Shown: positions 22,801-35,819, counted from the stretch's first letter. The stretch is DNA of 64,000 bases from Zantedeschia hybrid cultivar (GCA_030544215.1 JARZZO010000004.1:44443980-44507979), one strand, 5' to 3'. Notes: generated by a model from the letters alone, not told the origin. A program made the numbers and translations.

Positions 22801-24205
22801 TCAATGAAGGTGATAAAATAATGATTGCCATCAATAGAGGGAATAGAAGTAGGACCCTATACATCAGAATGACCAACTCAAAAGAAGTAGAACTTTTATT
22901 TATGGAAGGAGGAAATGGAGTTGTACAATGTTTTGTTAGATGATAAGTCGATACTAAATTGACTGAATGTCTATTTTCTGAAATAATGATGGAAACAAAT
23001 ACTTCAAGACTGAAAACTGCCCTAGACAGAGATGCCACAATTGTATGTCCCTTATTTTCTTAGACAAGACACTAGTGCTAGAAGACTAAAGAACTGCACT
23101 ATGTTGGGACTGGAGTTGGTAAAGATCTCCTGCTTCACATATCGACTCCCAATCAGTTGTCCTATCCTCAGATTCTGAAACACAATGAGTGGGAAAGAAT
23201 ATAATTGAATAATTTCAAGATTTTGTGGGGTTACTCACAGAAAGCAAATTTATGGACAATTTTGGAACATACTATATTGAGGATAAGGTGAGATGCTCAT
23301 CTAGAGGTATGTTTTCTTTTCCAGCTACGGTAGCTAGGGTATCATCTACTATGGTCACCTTATCTTGTCTTGAGCATAAAGTATAAGTAAAGGGTTATGG
23401 GTACTCGTCATATGGTCAATGGTCCATGAACCATTGATCTAAGAGTGTCCACTATGACGTCATATGGTCAGTGGCCCCTGAACCAGTGATCCAAGACTGT
23501 CCACTGTAATATGAGGCAACACTGTGTGCTGCTCTAGAGGTACTTGAGGGCGTAACAGATAAGGATGGTGTCAAGTGTGAGAGGAAATGTTGAAGGTTGA
23601 CTACATCAGAGGTGAACAGTTCCACGAAACTTCCTTGTATTCCTACTGATGTGTTCCCATCATTAGCATCTCAGGAAGGCTGCGGTGTGACCTTTGTTGC
23701 AGCTGTTGTTCCTTTACTTTGCTAGCATTTCCTGAACTTGAGCGGCTTCTTGTTAGGGTACAACTCCCAACAAAACTCCAAGAGTGGTTGGGACGTCCAC
23801 AAGGCGAACATTTTCTCTCACCCCTTAAGAGTGTGACATCCTCTAGTTTTCATCCAATAGTTAGACAGAGCTTATTTGCCTTGACTCAATTGTCAACTCT
23901 TTTTTATCTTTCAAATTTTAAATGGACATTTAGATTATGCACGTAGCCCCCTTTCTCTATAACATCTATTCAAGCATCGACCATACCATACTATATTTGA
24001 GACTGGACTTGATTACAGGAAAGGAGATGTGAACGTGATTTCATAGGTAGTGCTCGACTTTGGCCAAAGCCATGTTCGTGATTTCATAGGCAATTGAGTT
24101 TAAGGGAGGTCTTGAGAATATTCAAACTCAATCTTATTCTTTTTTAAATTGAGCTTTAGAGAATAGGTTGAATTCATGAATATATAGGGGTTTCCGACAC
24201 CTCAA
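22801..24205. other. Unassigned mosaic sequence
   Basis: No gene recognised. It contains a short tandem repeat (23,408-23,509) and short unconvincing ORFs. GC content is intermediate, near that of the surrounding repeat mosaic. Confidence 0.4.
23408..23509. repeat. Tandem repeat, 52-bp period, two copies
   Basis: TCATATGGTCA.TGG.CC.TGAACCA.TGATC.AAGA.TGTCCACT occurs from 23,408 and again from 23,460. Confidence 0.75.
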
Positions 24206-24213
24206 AATGGAAA

Positions 24214-24790
24214 TCATTTGGGATTTTTGAGCCATCTCATCTTTGACATGGTATCATAGTGGGTATCTGACATTCTTTTGGACCTAATGTATGCGGAAGT
24301 GCCTCGCTGGATCTTCAATAAATCAGGAACCGTGCCGTTTTCCCGTTCTTCTTCCCGCCTAGAGTATACTGTAGACATTGATGTAATGTAGAGGGTACGA
24401 CCCAATTCTCATGCAACCAGGGTCTTCCCAGCAGTGCTTTATAAGTTGTATCAGCATTAATTACAGGGAAGGTGACTTTAGTCACAAAATCCTCTAGAGC
24501 AAGTTCCAACTCGATAAACAAGTCCCATTGCATCATAATTTTGATTGAAGCCTGAGTCCCTGCGCTTCCTTTAGTTGTGTAGGATGGGGATGAAGCCGTG
24601 CAGATGTCTTGTAAGGCAGAAGATTCACTGCAGTGCCAAGATCAACAAATATACGGTTCACCGCCACCACAAGTCTCCTTTGATGTATAAGGGCCAATTG
24701 TGATTGGCATGAGGTGCGTAGCGATGTCCTCCTTTGTGAATGATATTGTAGCGATATGTGCTTCATAGACTTTGTCGTAAAGCTTAGAAA
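24214..24790 (-). pseudogene. Ty3/gypsy aspartic protease region remnant
   Basis: On the minus strand a protease-like FVDLGTAVNLLPYKT (active-site D.GTA form) is followed after a frameshift near 24,533 by LELALEDFVTKVTFPVI, DTTYKALLGRPWLHENW and VVPSTLHQCLQY. This is the conserved segment between protease and reverse transcriptase in Tat-type gypsy elements. No intact pol follows. Its orientation is opposite to the gypsy fragments in the 18-23 kb duplication. Confidence 0.75.
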
Positions 24791-24805
24791 GAAAAGCTTC
24801 CTTCA

Positions 24806-25620
24806 ATTGTTCATTGTTGCGACAGTTGCAACGAGGCTAGAAGCATGGAAGCGCGATGTCGGTTGAAACTCCGTCATTAATGATAGGAAAGATTCTCCCT
24901 GTCCAGTCGACTTGCTCTAGTTTTTTCACCTAACTAAATGAACTATGGGCATCTGAGGGCAATTCGAGAAACTCGAAAACTACATAGGCACATGAGGCTG
25001 GGCTCGAACGCTAGTATCACAGGCAAGCAAGGCGGGATCTTTCGGAGCTGTTGGAAGCCAATCTAGTAGAGTAGTGAATTAGGTAAAGATCTGCACTGAA
25101 CTGGGGAAATTCGAAAGCAAGTAGAAAAGAAGATCTATGAGTGGGTTCGCTCCTAGCCTAGGGCAAGGGTGTTGGTTCTACTTAAAAAAAAACCGAAGTG
25201 ACAGCACAATAATCTACTTACTAAGATTAATGATTAAGTGAGCGGTAAATTCAATGAATTCAAGGTTGCATGTCCAAGTAGCATTTTACTAAGATATATT
25301 CGTTCATCTTCTCATAGGCCGCATCTATATATGTAGAGTGGTGAATTAGGTAAAGATCTCCACCGAACTAGGGAAACTTAAAAGCAAGTAGAAAAGAAGA
25401 TCTATGAATGGGTTCGCTCCTGGCCTAGGGCAAGGGCATTGGCTCTTCTTAAGGAAACGAAGTGATAGCACAATGATCTACTTACTAAGATTATTCATTA
25501 AGTGAGCGGTGAATTCTATGAATCGAAGGTTGTACGTCCAAGTAGCATTTAACTGAGATATATTCGTTCATCTTCTCATAGGCCGCATCTATATATGTAG
25601 TTTGGGCCCACTCTGTTTCG
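24806..25620. repeat. Direct repeat with internal tandem duplication, copy 1
   Basis: Shares with 30,995-31,600 the phrases TTCATTGTTGCG, TTTTTTCACCTAACTAAATGAACTATGGG, CACATGAGGCT and GGCGGGATCTTT. Within it a block of about 260 bp (from TAGTGAATTAGGTAAAGATCT through CATAGGCCGCATCTATATATG) occurs twice in tandem at about 25,075-25,336 and 25,337-25,600. Confidence 0.8.
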
Positions 25621-26454
25621 AATAGGTTTTTGTATTCAATATGCGGTACTACATTGGAAAGAATGGACGGGGGAGACTGGTATAGGATGAGACCTCCCAT
25701 CGATGTTGGGACAATCCCGGAGATCGTTAGAGCGTCGAAAAGATATGGTCTTAGGACTCCACAATAGACTAAAGGAAACTACTTATAGATTGTAGGAGAA
25801 TACCAAAGGAGAAGGGGAAAATCCATTGGTGGTTGCTCGCTTTCAAACGAAAGAACTACGGATATTCACCCACCACTCTAACATCCACATAGCCCACCCG
25901 GCTCGGTCACATTCTGAAGATTAGGGATTGCTAGCCTTATGAAAGAAGATGTACTCAGATCCCTTTTGTTAAAGCCAGATAGATGTCCCCTCAAGCAGCA
26001 GCTAGTTGTTGTGGGAAATATCCTTTTATTAATACATGAGTAACAAGACTTTATAACCAAATCCCCTGGTTCATTTCGTAAACTCCACTTGCTGGTTCCC
26101 ACCTTTGCTTGCGAAGTGAATGACCCAAAGAGCAGTGGTTTATCGCGATTGGATTGTGCTTTTGTTGCACCAGTTGATCTTTTGTGTGCAGTCGCGGTGA
26201 CTTATGGTTTTTTGGTGCCCTTCCAGAGCTAGGGGATTCGGTGACTTGGTCGGTTCGTTCAGTTCAAGGGATTGATTCTACGTATTCTACTCGTAGCTTC
26301 GAAGGCCTGCTCTTTAAAATTAAGGTCTTGCTCTCGTCTCTGAACTGTACAGATAGGATATCGTCTACTTTGCTCCCTCTTTTTCCTCCACTACTAAATC
26401 GCTTTCCTCGTTACGTTAAAACATCGATTTTTCCCTATCCTATAGGTTACTGAA
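25621..26454. other. Unassigned mosaic sequence
   Basis: No recognised gene. GAGACCTCCCATCGATGTTGG (about 25,689) recurs in diverged form near 42,719, showing shared ancestry of the mosaic on both sides of the copia insertion. Confidence 0.4.
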
Positions 26455-28130
26455 TGGTTATCTTCACCGCATGGGACTGATGCGAGTGAACTCCTTCCCT
26501 ATCTTGGAAGTTAGCTCAAAACCTTATCTTCTTTCTATCTAGTTCTTCATATTTGAAAATAATCTCTCGAATTTCTTCATCGCCTGAGCTTCGGAATCGT
26601 CTCAATCCTTATCTTCTTTACCGTCTTCTGGTTCTAGACTCAAATCCTCCTTTGGAATTGAATTTCTCTGTCATAGGGCCAAAGTTCGTAGCTTAGCGAG
26701 TGTCTTTGTTATAAGATCTGATTGGAAGGGCAGATGATTTACTCTTTGTTTGGCAGTGCCGTTAGTCCATTAGGGAAGGGTTAATCCGAGCCGGATAGCC
26801 TGTCTTTTTCTCTACCGAGTAAGATCATGCCCGTCTATTTTCTGAGTTTACTTGATTCCCCTTAGTCAGATCAGATCCGATGGTCTTTTCATCTCCTAAC
26901 GCCTAGAAAAAAGCCAGCCAGTAAGTGAAGCTTACATGACACAAGCCATGTAGGAACGTAGGTGGAGAAAGCCTGGACTTTCTCCTCTTTTAAGGCACTA
27001 GAGCCCATGTTATTAAGTGGCGCAGTAAAGGTAAGGTGTGGAAACTGCTTACTTGATATAGTATGGTCATATCTTATTTGAATCTCCTTTGGAAGCAGAA
27101 TCATGCACCCGAGCTTCTTGTTTTCGATAGGCATCAGTTGAAGTCAAAAGAAAGAAGTAATATACCCGCCATCAATAGTGGGTACAGTGTGATAGTACGA
27201 AGAGGTTGGGTAAAGCTAGTTAGAGAAGCTCGTAAATCTGATCTTAGGACCAGTCGTTAGCTCGCAAAACCGCAAATGGAATACTCAAATTGAGTAGAAG
27301 AGCTTCAGATAAGATATGGTTGGACTTTCCCTTAAAGTAGTCGTACGTTAGTATTCCCCGAAGTCAGGGAAGCCAGTAAGGGTTGTCAGAGGTAGACCGG
27401 GCAAAGAACATCCGATCTCCCTAGGCATGCGTTCATATGGTAGCTCAAAAAAGTCATTGCCTATAAGTTCAAAAAAAGCAATCCCTTATTCCTTCTTAAT
27501 AGAGCTTTTTTTTTTTCCTCCCTATAGTATGAAATTTAGTAGAAAAACTCCTCCCCTCTCGCATTCTAGTGAGTTTTTTCATACTAGTAACGGGTTCCAA
27601 CTAAGGAAGAAAAGCCCTTTTTGTATGTGCAGCAAACCCGTTATCAAGTATTTAGTTCCGGAGAACTATCTATAATATATATAGTAGTTTCCAACCATGT
27701 TGTGAAGCCTTATGCGTAGAGGGTTGGTTTGGATGCATATTTCAAGGGGATTGACTTTATGTTTAAATAAAGCCCTTTATTTACTCTATAAAGCATTGGA
27801 ACTTACCGCGGATACTGGCTTTTATTCCTTTTGCTTTCCAATACCACTTGAACATGAACTAGAATCACTTCTACCTTTACCCTGCACCTAAACTAGCCGC
27901 CTCTTTCACCTCTTGAAACCTCTATCTTTAACAACTAATTATATTAACAATAATAATAAAGCTGAGACCCTGCCTTGCTAACCTCCCTATCGCAAGCTTG
28001 CATCGATTCTATTGGGTGATGTACGGAACTAAAGCGTTTAAGCTTGCTTCTACGGTGTGGATTGGACATCCAAGCGTACTTTCACCCGAACTAGGAGAAG
28101 CGTATAAACTTATGACTAACCCGCGTTTCC
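26455..28130 (+). repeat. Direct duplication, copy 1 (1.7 kb, diverged)
   Basis: Colinear with 43,130-44,995. Shared: CTCAAAACCTTATCTTCTTT, TTCTTCATATTTGAAAATAA, a GGTTGGGTAAAGCTAGTTAG block, CTTTCCCTTAAAGTAGTCGT, AACCATGTTGTGAAGCCTTA and GCAAGCTTGCATCGATTCTA. A poorly matching stretch (about 26,700-26,990) separates two well-matching parts. No protein family recognised in the short ORFs. Confidence 0.85.
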
Positions 28131-28579
28131 CTTCTATGGTATTCAACCAATTGGAACATTCGATAGGGATGAGAAGTCACTCTACCTCCCCCCTTCCCTA
28201 TTCTGGTTTGTGTTCATTTGAGACAACAAAGACAGTGGACTCTGAAACTAATGAGATCACTGGATCTATGAATAATGTAGCACAGAAAACCGGACTCACC
28301 AAGGACGGCGAATGGGCAATACGAGGTTGATTGCCGTTGAAAACCAGTAACCATACGAGTACCGAAATAGTTAAATAGCGAGCACTGAAACAAAGTCAAA
28401 GACAAATATCAAGTACTCCCGTTAGATCATCCTCGAAGCATTTTTTCCCTCTAATATTTTTCTATTGGAGCCTCATTCCCTTTATTGAGCATAATGATGT
28501 GAATTAGGCTTTAATGAGTTCTAATATGGAGCATCAACCAGTTCCACTTTTTCGGTTCGGGCAGGGCACTTTAAGATAA
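28131..28579. other. Spacer between the duplication and plastid-derived DNA
   Basis: No recognised gene. CATTCGATAGGGATGAGAAGTCACT (about 28,157) has a diverged match in the 18.5- and 52.5-kb duplicates. I can see no sharp junction to plastid sequence. Confidence 0.4.
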
Positions 28580-30083
28580 GGACTAGAAGGCCAAGCGGCT
28601 CTAGATTCGTTGGTTTCACTTATAGCCAAACACGAGGAAAAGGTCATTTCTACCGAAACTTATCAAATTGTTTTCTTGAGTAATGGAAACTATAAATATT
28701 CCATTAGTTATGTGTCAAACGTTCCAACAAAAACAATTGTATGCACCAAAAACCTCAGGTTCACCGGGGTAAATACATTAAAAAGGGATGAATTTTAGCG
28801 GACGGTGCGGCTACCGTTGGTGGAAAACTCGTTTTGGGAAAAAAGTGTATTAGTAGCTTATATGCCATGGGAAGGCTACAATTTTGAAGATGCGGTACTC
28901 ATTAGTGAGCATTTGATGTATACTGATATTTATACTTATTTTCACATCTAAAAATATGAAATTGAAGTTTATATGAAAAGTCAGGTCCCTGAAAGAATTA
29001 CTAACAACATTTAGAGGCTTATTTACTCCGCAATTTTGACAGAAATGGAATCGTAATGTTGGGATCTTGGGTGGAAATAGGTGAGATTTTAGTAGGTAAA
29101 TTAACGCCTCAGACATCGAACGAATCGTCGTATTCCCAAAAGATAGATTGCTATGAGCCATACTTGGCATTCATGTATCCACTGCAAAGGAAATGTCTCT
29201 AAAATTGCCTATATGTGGAAGGGGTCGAGTTATTGATGTGAGGTGGATGCAACAAAAGGTAGATTCCAATTATAACCAGAAATGATTCGTGTATATATTT
29301 CCCAGAAATATGAAATCAAAGTGGGTGATAAAGTGGCTGGAAGACATGGGAATAAGGGTATTATTTCAAAAAATTTATGTAGACAAGATATGTCCCATTT
29401 ACAAGATGGAACACTGGTTGATATGGTCTTCATCCCCTTAGGAGTACCCTCACAAATGAATGTGGGACAAATATTTGAATGTTTCCTCGGATTAGCGGGA
29501 GATCTTTTAAATAGACATTATAGAATAGCCCCCTTTGATGAGAGATATGAGCAAGAGGCTTCAAGAAAACTAGTGTTTTTGGAATTATATGAAGCCGATA
29601 AGCAAACAAAAAATCCATAGGTATTTGAACCCAGCGAGAAAAAGTCAAATATTTGATGGAAGAACCGGAGATCCTTTTGAACAACCTATTCTAATAGGAA
29701 GGTCCTATATATTTAAATTAATTCATCAAGTTGATAATAAAATCTATGGACGTTCCAGTGGACATTACGCACTTGTTACACAACAACCTCCTAGAGGAAG
29801 GGCCAAACAAGGGGGACAACGAGTGGGAGAAATGGAAGTTTGGGCTTTAGAGGGATTTGGTGTTGCTCATATTTTACAAGAAATGCTTACTTATAAATCT
29901 GATCATCTTAGAGCTCGTCAGGAAGTATTTGGTACTACGATTAGGGGAGGAACAATATCTAATCCTGAAGATGTCCCATAATCTTTTCGATTGCTTGTTC
30001 GAGAACTACGATCTTTAGCTATGGAACTGAATCATTTCCTTGTATTTGAGAAAAACTTCCAGATTAATAGGAAGGAAGCTTGA
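28580..30083 (+). pseudogene. rpoB: Plastid rpoB fragment (C-terminal half), decayed
   Basis: Encodes the C-terminal part of the beta subunit of the plastid-encoded RNA polymerase. Matching stretches in order: [122 protein letters not shown] and [17 protein letters not shown], ending NFQINRKEA then TGA (30,081-30,083). The block 28,900-29,270 has several frameshifts and stops; a TAG near 29,618 replaces a Trp codon and a frameshift follows. It is continuous with rpoC1 as in chloroplast genomes, so it was transferred as DNA. Transcription here is unlikely. Confidence 0.93.
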
Positions 30084-30088
30084 TCTGA

Positions 30089-30542
30089 ATGAATCAAAGT
30101 TTCTATTCTATGATTGATTGGTATAAACATCAACAACGTTGAATTGAACCAATTTCTTGTCAACAAATAAGTAGTTGGGTTAAGAAAATTCTACCTAATG
30201 GGGAGGTAGTCGGAAAGGTAACAAAACCCTACACTTTTCATTACAAAACCAATAAACCAAAAAAAAGACGGTTTGTTTTGTGAATGAATTTTTAGACCTA
30301 TAAAAAGTGGAATTTGTACTCGTGGAAATTATCGAGTGATCGGAGTTGAAAAGGAAGACAAATAATTTTGTAAACAATGTTGGGTCGAATTTGCTGATTC
30401 TCGTGTACGAAGATATCAAATGGGATACATAAAACTCGAAAGTCTAGTGGCTCATGCGCGGTATTTGAAACGCCTTTTTGGTTATATCGTGATCCTTTTA
30501 GATAAACCACTTAAGAAATTAGAAGGCCTCGTATACTCCGAT
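30089..30542 (+). pseudogene. rpoC1: Plastid rpoC1 exon 1, decayed
   Basis: Beta-prime subunit of the plastid polymerase, starting six bases after the rpoB stop as in plastomes. It begins MNQSFYSMIDWYKHQQR, then a TGA that looks like CGA to TGA. It continues with [33 protein letters not shown] and, in other frames, [34 protein letters not shown] and [13 protein letters not shown]. Exon length (454 nt) is close to the usual first exon. Multiple frameshifts and stops make it non-functional. Confidence 0.9.
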
Positions 30543-30720
30543 GTGTGATTTGATCGAAATTATCATTTTACACATTTAGACAGAGAAGCTGTCATCTCAT
30601 TCAATCTGATTGGGATGCCCCTAGTTTGGCATCTATATTGGGACTAGTAATATGAAGCTCAAAATTATAGGTGCATTTTCAATACTTCCAAATGAAAGGT
30701 GAATTAATCCATATATTTTC
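30543..30720 (+). pseudogene. Start of the rpoC1 group II intron
   Basis: Directly after the exon-1 end the sequence reads GTGTGATTTGATCG, fitting the GTGYG start of group II introns at the known rpoC1 intron position. How far intron similarity continues is uncertain. Its presence shows that unspliced plastid DNA was inserted, not cDNA. Confidence 0.6.
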
Positions 30721-30994
30721 GCTCTGAGCATCTAGGGTTGCTCCTTTATTATCCCCAGCCTCTTGCCTTGACTGAAGGGGCAGTGATTGCTGGCTCATCT
30801 GTATTCTTAACTATCTCCTGATGTATTGGAGAATTTCCAGTGTGCTTTTCTGATCCTGGCCCTTGGTTATGTCTGCCGGTAGCATTACTGGCTCCATATC
30901 TTCTGACGGAATGCTTAGAGCTGGTATGCTCTGAATCACCTTTTAAGGCAGCTGAGTAGCCGAGTCTTCCCCACAAAGGATGATTCCCTTAGAC
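30721..30994. other. Unassigned sequence after plastid-derived DNA
   Basis: A 75-codon minus-strand ORF (30,749-30,976) is not recognised. No repeat seen. Confidence 0.35.
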
Positions 30995-31600
30995 TGTTCA
31001 TTGTTGCGGTAGGTGCATCAGGGCTAGAAGCAAGGAAGTGCAATGTCGATCTAGACTCCATTACTAGTGATAGGAAAGATTCCCCTATTCGGTTGACTTT
31101 CTCCTGTTTTTTCACCTAACTAAATGAACTATGGGCATCTGAGGGCAATTTGAGAAAGTCGAAACTACATCGGCACATGAGGCTCGGGTTGACCCCTATG
31201 GTTAGTATCAAGGCAAATAAGGCGGGATCTTTTGGAGCTATAGGAAGCCAATCTAGTATTGTAGTGAATTAAGTAAAGATCTCCACCGAACTGGGGAAAC
31301 TCAAAAGCAAGTAGAAAAGAAGATCTATGAATGGGTTCTCTCCTAGCTTAGGGCAAGGGCAGAGGTTCTTCTTAAAAAACGGAGTGATAGCACAATGATC
31401 TACTTACTTACTAAGATTAGTGATTAAGTGAGCGATGAATTTTATGAATCGAAGGTTGCACGTCCAAGTAGCATTTAACTAAGATATATTCATTCATCTT
31501 CTCATAGGCCACATTTATTTATATAGTATGGGCCCGCTCTATTTCGAATAGGGTTTTTGTATTCAATATGTAGTACTGCATTGGAAAGGATGGACGAGGG
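30995..31600. repeat. Direct repeat, copy 2
   Basis: Matches 24,806-25,620 but carries only one copy of the internal 260-bp unit (about 31,256-31,530). Confidence 0.8.
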
Positions 31601-32089
31601 ACTGAGGTGAGCACTCGTTGAATAAGTAGGACTGTGGGGCACTTGTTTCCTTGAAATCAACGAAAAACGTAGGAGAGATGGCAACTTTTCTATCTTTTTG
31701 GGCACGGTACCAATCAATCATAGGAACTCAATAGATGGCTTAACATGCGCAACTGCATTGCTGTTTTAAAGCGGTAATCGTTTTACCCATTGTCAAAAAC
31801 ATCCTTAATCGTATGCTATCACTAAACAAGTTCAATACTTTGTTTTAATAGAAACTAACACTTATCCTACTTGATGGCATACTGAAAAAGGAGGGCATTA
31901 TCATAGACTGCCGAACATATTGATATCCTTCTTTCTACTTACTTAATGTGGAGGAATACCTAAAGATTGAAGCAGAATCACTCGAGACAAGAAAAGCATT
32001 TTGTACAAATACAAAGCAAATAAATAGATGCTCGGGAGAGACTGTGACTTTCAAGTGAAAAAGTCTCCCTCCTCCTAGCTTGCTGGAAC
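31601..32089. other. Flank of the copia insertion
   Basis: No gene recognised. The last five bases (GGAAC) form the left target duplication of the copia element. Confidence 0.45.
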
Positions 32090-33755
32090 TGTTGGGTTCG
32101 GTTGGAACCCCGGGAAATTGTAACAGCGGAAGAACAGAAAATAAATCGATTTCCCAAACCAGTTACGGGCTCCGATTGCTTCAACAAAAATGATCTAAAA
32201 TCCTACGAGATTTTTCCCCTTGCATATAGTATGTTTTCCTGTGAATATCGATGCCGAACTCCTCGAAGCTTTGAGACGCACAAGCGTACGGCCTCTAAAG
32301 CCAATCCATACAAACCCTCGCAACAATGGAGCTCACTTTCTCCTTCGACCCGTATAACACAAACCCACCACCTCAAGTTCTCTAGCAAGAGTCCAACTCT
32401 TGCAAACACTTGACGGCCAACCTTTTGGAATTGGTATATTAGGTTCCGCGGGTTGGAGAATACATGTTTATATAAAGGGATTTAAAGGCGGCAACTTGAA
32501 GCGCCCATTTCCACCAATCCCTTTTCAACCGCCTCGGCTTAAAAAGTAACTGCAGTAAAGTAAACCCGAGGACATTTTATATATCAATATATTATTATTA
32601 GTTTATTTATCAAATAAGTCTAATAATACATATATTATATATATGCCCTTTGTATTATTGTATATATACTTTTAAGCCATTTATTGATTCTTTTCCTAAA
32701 AGAATCTAATGCGTTAGTATATTTTTCTATACAATAATATTCCATTCTGCATAAGTTATTTGTATGTGATCCTCTAGGCCCATTATCACTTTGATTTAAA
32801 GATCTAATCTAATTAGATGTAAATTAAACTTGTTATTCCCAATAACCGTTTAATTTGATTCGTACCTTTTGATCATATTAGGTCAAGCAAATCCGTGTGA
32901 TCCCAGAGGATGCCGAGTTCATCTTCACCATGTCTGGCACCTGTAGGTCTTCAGTTACCGTATCGCTATAATCCCTCGCTAATTCTATGAGTCTGATCCA
33001 ATCGTGTGGTATGATTATGTCAAGCCACTAGTGATCGTGTCGTCTGACCATGACCTCTATAATTATTTCACGTTCGTTCTAAACGAACCGATATCACCCT
33101 GGCCAGGGATTTAGTGGAGTGTCTATGTCATGACCCATTAACTGTCTGTGATATATTTGAGAGTGAGCGATCCCCTCTTGACCATTAACGATCTTCGCAT
33201 GTATTCTGATATGGTTAATAATTTGGTGTTTTATGACTTATGGTTAAAGTCACTTAACCAAATATTAAACCACACCAGTTAGCATGCAATACCCCATTAA
33301 TGTCTCAGGTCAAAGAATCAACGATACTATTGAGACAGAAAGATCTTTAGTTGACATTAGGTATAATTAATCATCTGAAGATCCATCAACTAATCAGTTC
33401 AGTGAACATCCTCCCAGGATCAACACCCACACATATGTACTGGTTCCCCGCACCTTTGACTATGAGATTGGTCATCTACACATTATGCGTGTCGATTTAT
33501 GAGTAATCAATATCCCAAAGTGATTACTCTCCAATCGGGAACAGTTTAAGGTATGTGTCCATGTACAGTCAAACTCACATTCGAGATCCCATCTCGAAAT
33601 TGACTTTACAACCACATATTCTAGGGACAACGCAAAGCAATCCACATATTAGAAGCTTATGCTCTAATTATCACTTAATTATATTGAACAAGATTGTACA
33701 ACACATTAGGCCTACACGGCCCAGAATTGACTTGTAGGGCACCTAAACACTAACA
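32090..33755 (-). repeat. 3' LTR of the copia element
   Basis: 1,666 bp, TGTTGGGTTC..CACTAACA on the plus strand. Longer than its partner mainly through extra AT-rich sequence near 32,580-32,760. Confidence 0.9.
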
Positions 33756-33772
33756 ATCTCCCACTTGTACTA
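33756..33772 (-). other. Polypurine tract of the copia element
   Basis: On the minus strand GTACAAGTGGGAGAT lies directly before the 3' LTR. This is the usual plus-strand primer of copia elements. Confidence 0.8.
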
Positions 33773-35568
33773 CATCCAATTGCCCATAGTCTTGAGGCCC
33801 ATCTTTTCCTGATGACGGTTAAACATAATCTGTGACAAAGGCTTAGTCAGTGGATCTGGAATATTGTCTTCTGATGGTACATGTTCTACCACCACATCTA
33901 TCCTTGCGCCTTAGAATATGCTTCGACCTTTGGTGAGACCGAGGTTCCTTTGCCTGGGCGATGGCCCCATTATTATCACATAATAATAAGATGGGAGCCG
34001 ATATGTTGGGAACTATGTCAAGTTCCGAGATGAATTTCTTCATCCAGACCGCTTCCTTGGCAGCTTCAGCCCCATCTATATACTCTGCCTCTGTCATTGA
34101 ATCCAAAGTCGTTTCTTGCTGGGAACTCTTCCAACTATTTGCCCTTCTGTTTAATATGAATACAAATCTAGATATGAATTTGCTATCATCCGAATCTGAC
34201 TGGAAATTAGAGTCTGTATATGCTCTCAATTGCTAGTTCTCTTCTCCTCGATATAGCAAGAAAAGATCTTTAGTTCTTCTCAAGTATTTAATGATGAATT
34301 TCACTGCTTTCCAGTGCTCTTCGCTTGGATCACTTTGATATATGTTGGTAATATTCAAAGCATTAGCCACATCAGGGGGAGTACATAGCATGGCATACAT
34401 GATCGGCCCTATTGCCAAGGCATAGAGTACCCGACTCATATGTTCTACTTCCTCAGATGTTCTAGGGGTCATGCTCTTATATAGGTAAATTCCATATCTT
34501 ATAAGAATGAGACCTCTTTTGGAATTTTCCAACTGGAATCTCTTGAGTATAGTATCTATGTACATGGATTAAGACAATTCCAGCATAATCTTTGATCTAT
34601 CACAATAGATCCTTATGCCCAGCACATATGATGCTTTTCCCATATCCTTCATAGAGAATGTCTTAGATAACCAAGACCTTGTTGATGTCAGCAGCCTCAT
34701 ATCATTCCTAATGAGTAAGATGTCATCAACATAGAGGACTAAGAAGGTCACTGAGCTCCCACTTACCTTCTTGTAAATGCATGGTTCGTCTTCATTCCGT
34801 ATAAAGTCGAAAGAATTGATCGCCGCATCAAATATCAAATTTTAACTTTGAGACGCCCGCTTCAATCCATAAATGGATTTTTGAAGCTTGCATACCTTAT
34901 TAGGATACTGCTTAGATGTGAATCCATCAGGTTGTACCATGTATACCTCTTCTGATAGGTTTCCGTTAAGGAAGACTGTCTTTACATCCATCTACCAGAT
35001 ATCATAATCTAGGTATGCTGTAATGGCAAGGAGGATTCTTATTGATTTTATCATTGCCATTGGTGAAAAGGTCAAAGTCAATTCCTTATCTTTGATGGTA
35101 TCCCTTTGCCACCAGTCGAGCCTTATAAGTGTTCATTTTTACATTTGCTCTGATCATCTTGAAGATCCATTTGCAGCCGATAGGGACTTTCCCTTCAGAT
35201 ATGTCAACCAAGTTCCAAACTTGATTGGTATACATGAATTGGATTTCCGAATTCATAGCTTCCTTCCATTTCTCGTAGTCAGAAATACGAATTGCCTCCT
35301 GATAGGATTGCGGATCATCATCCTCATTTATCTGTACCTTAGACGAACTATCAGAGATATGTCCAACATATCTCTCAGGTTCTCTAAGTACCCTATCAGA
35401 TCTTTGTAATATCTGTGTTTCATTTTGAGCATTTTCCATAGGTAGCGTCTCATCCAATGAGACTGTGTCCCCAGTTTGTGGTTCATGGACCTCTTCTAGT
35501 TCTATCTGGCTCTTACTGTTTTTCTGGAAGAGATATTCCTTCTCCAGAAATATAGCTCTCTTAGCCAC
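33773..35568 (-). pseudogene. Copia reverse transcriptase and RNase H, broken
   Basis: From high to low coordinates: the pre-RT linker and RT start (QSYQEAIRISDYEKWKEAM, NQVWNLVD, IGCKWIFK, YKARLVAKGY; 35,568-35,086), a badly broken middle, then YVDDILLI with the catalytic Asp pair (about 34,715). Next come SWLSKTFSMKDMG, MYIDTILKRF, YLRRTKDLFLLY and RNase H with YTDSNFQSD, TEAEYI and CDNNGAIAQAKEPRSHQRS. At least four separate ORFs replace one reading frame. The end of the polyprotein (a MGNWM-like tail) lies just before the polypurine tract. Confidence 0.9.
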
Positions 35569-35819
35569 TAAGACCTTTGCTCAGAAGGGTAATAGAAATA
35601 ATATCCAAATATCTCTTTTGGATATCCTACAAGTCTACACTTGTCGGTTCTCGACTTTAGCTTATCTGCGTCATTCCTTTTTACATGGGCAGGACACTCC
35701 CAAATTTTAATGTGATTAAAGTTCAATTTCCTTCCCTTCCATATCTTATATGGTGTAGTTGGAACTGACTTACTCGAAACCCTGCTTAATAAGTCGACCG
35801 CTGTCTCTGAGGCATATCC

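Noticed and set aside
28580..30720. Active plastid genome segment
   Set aside because: rpoB and rpoC1 carry many stops and frameshifts and lack neighbouring plastid genes.
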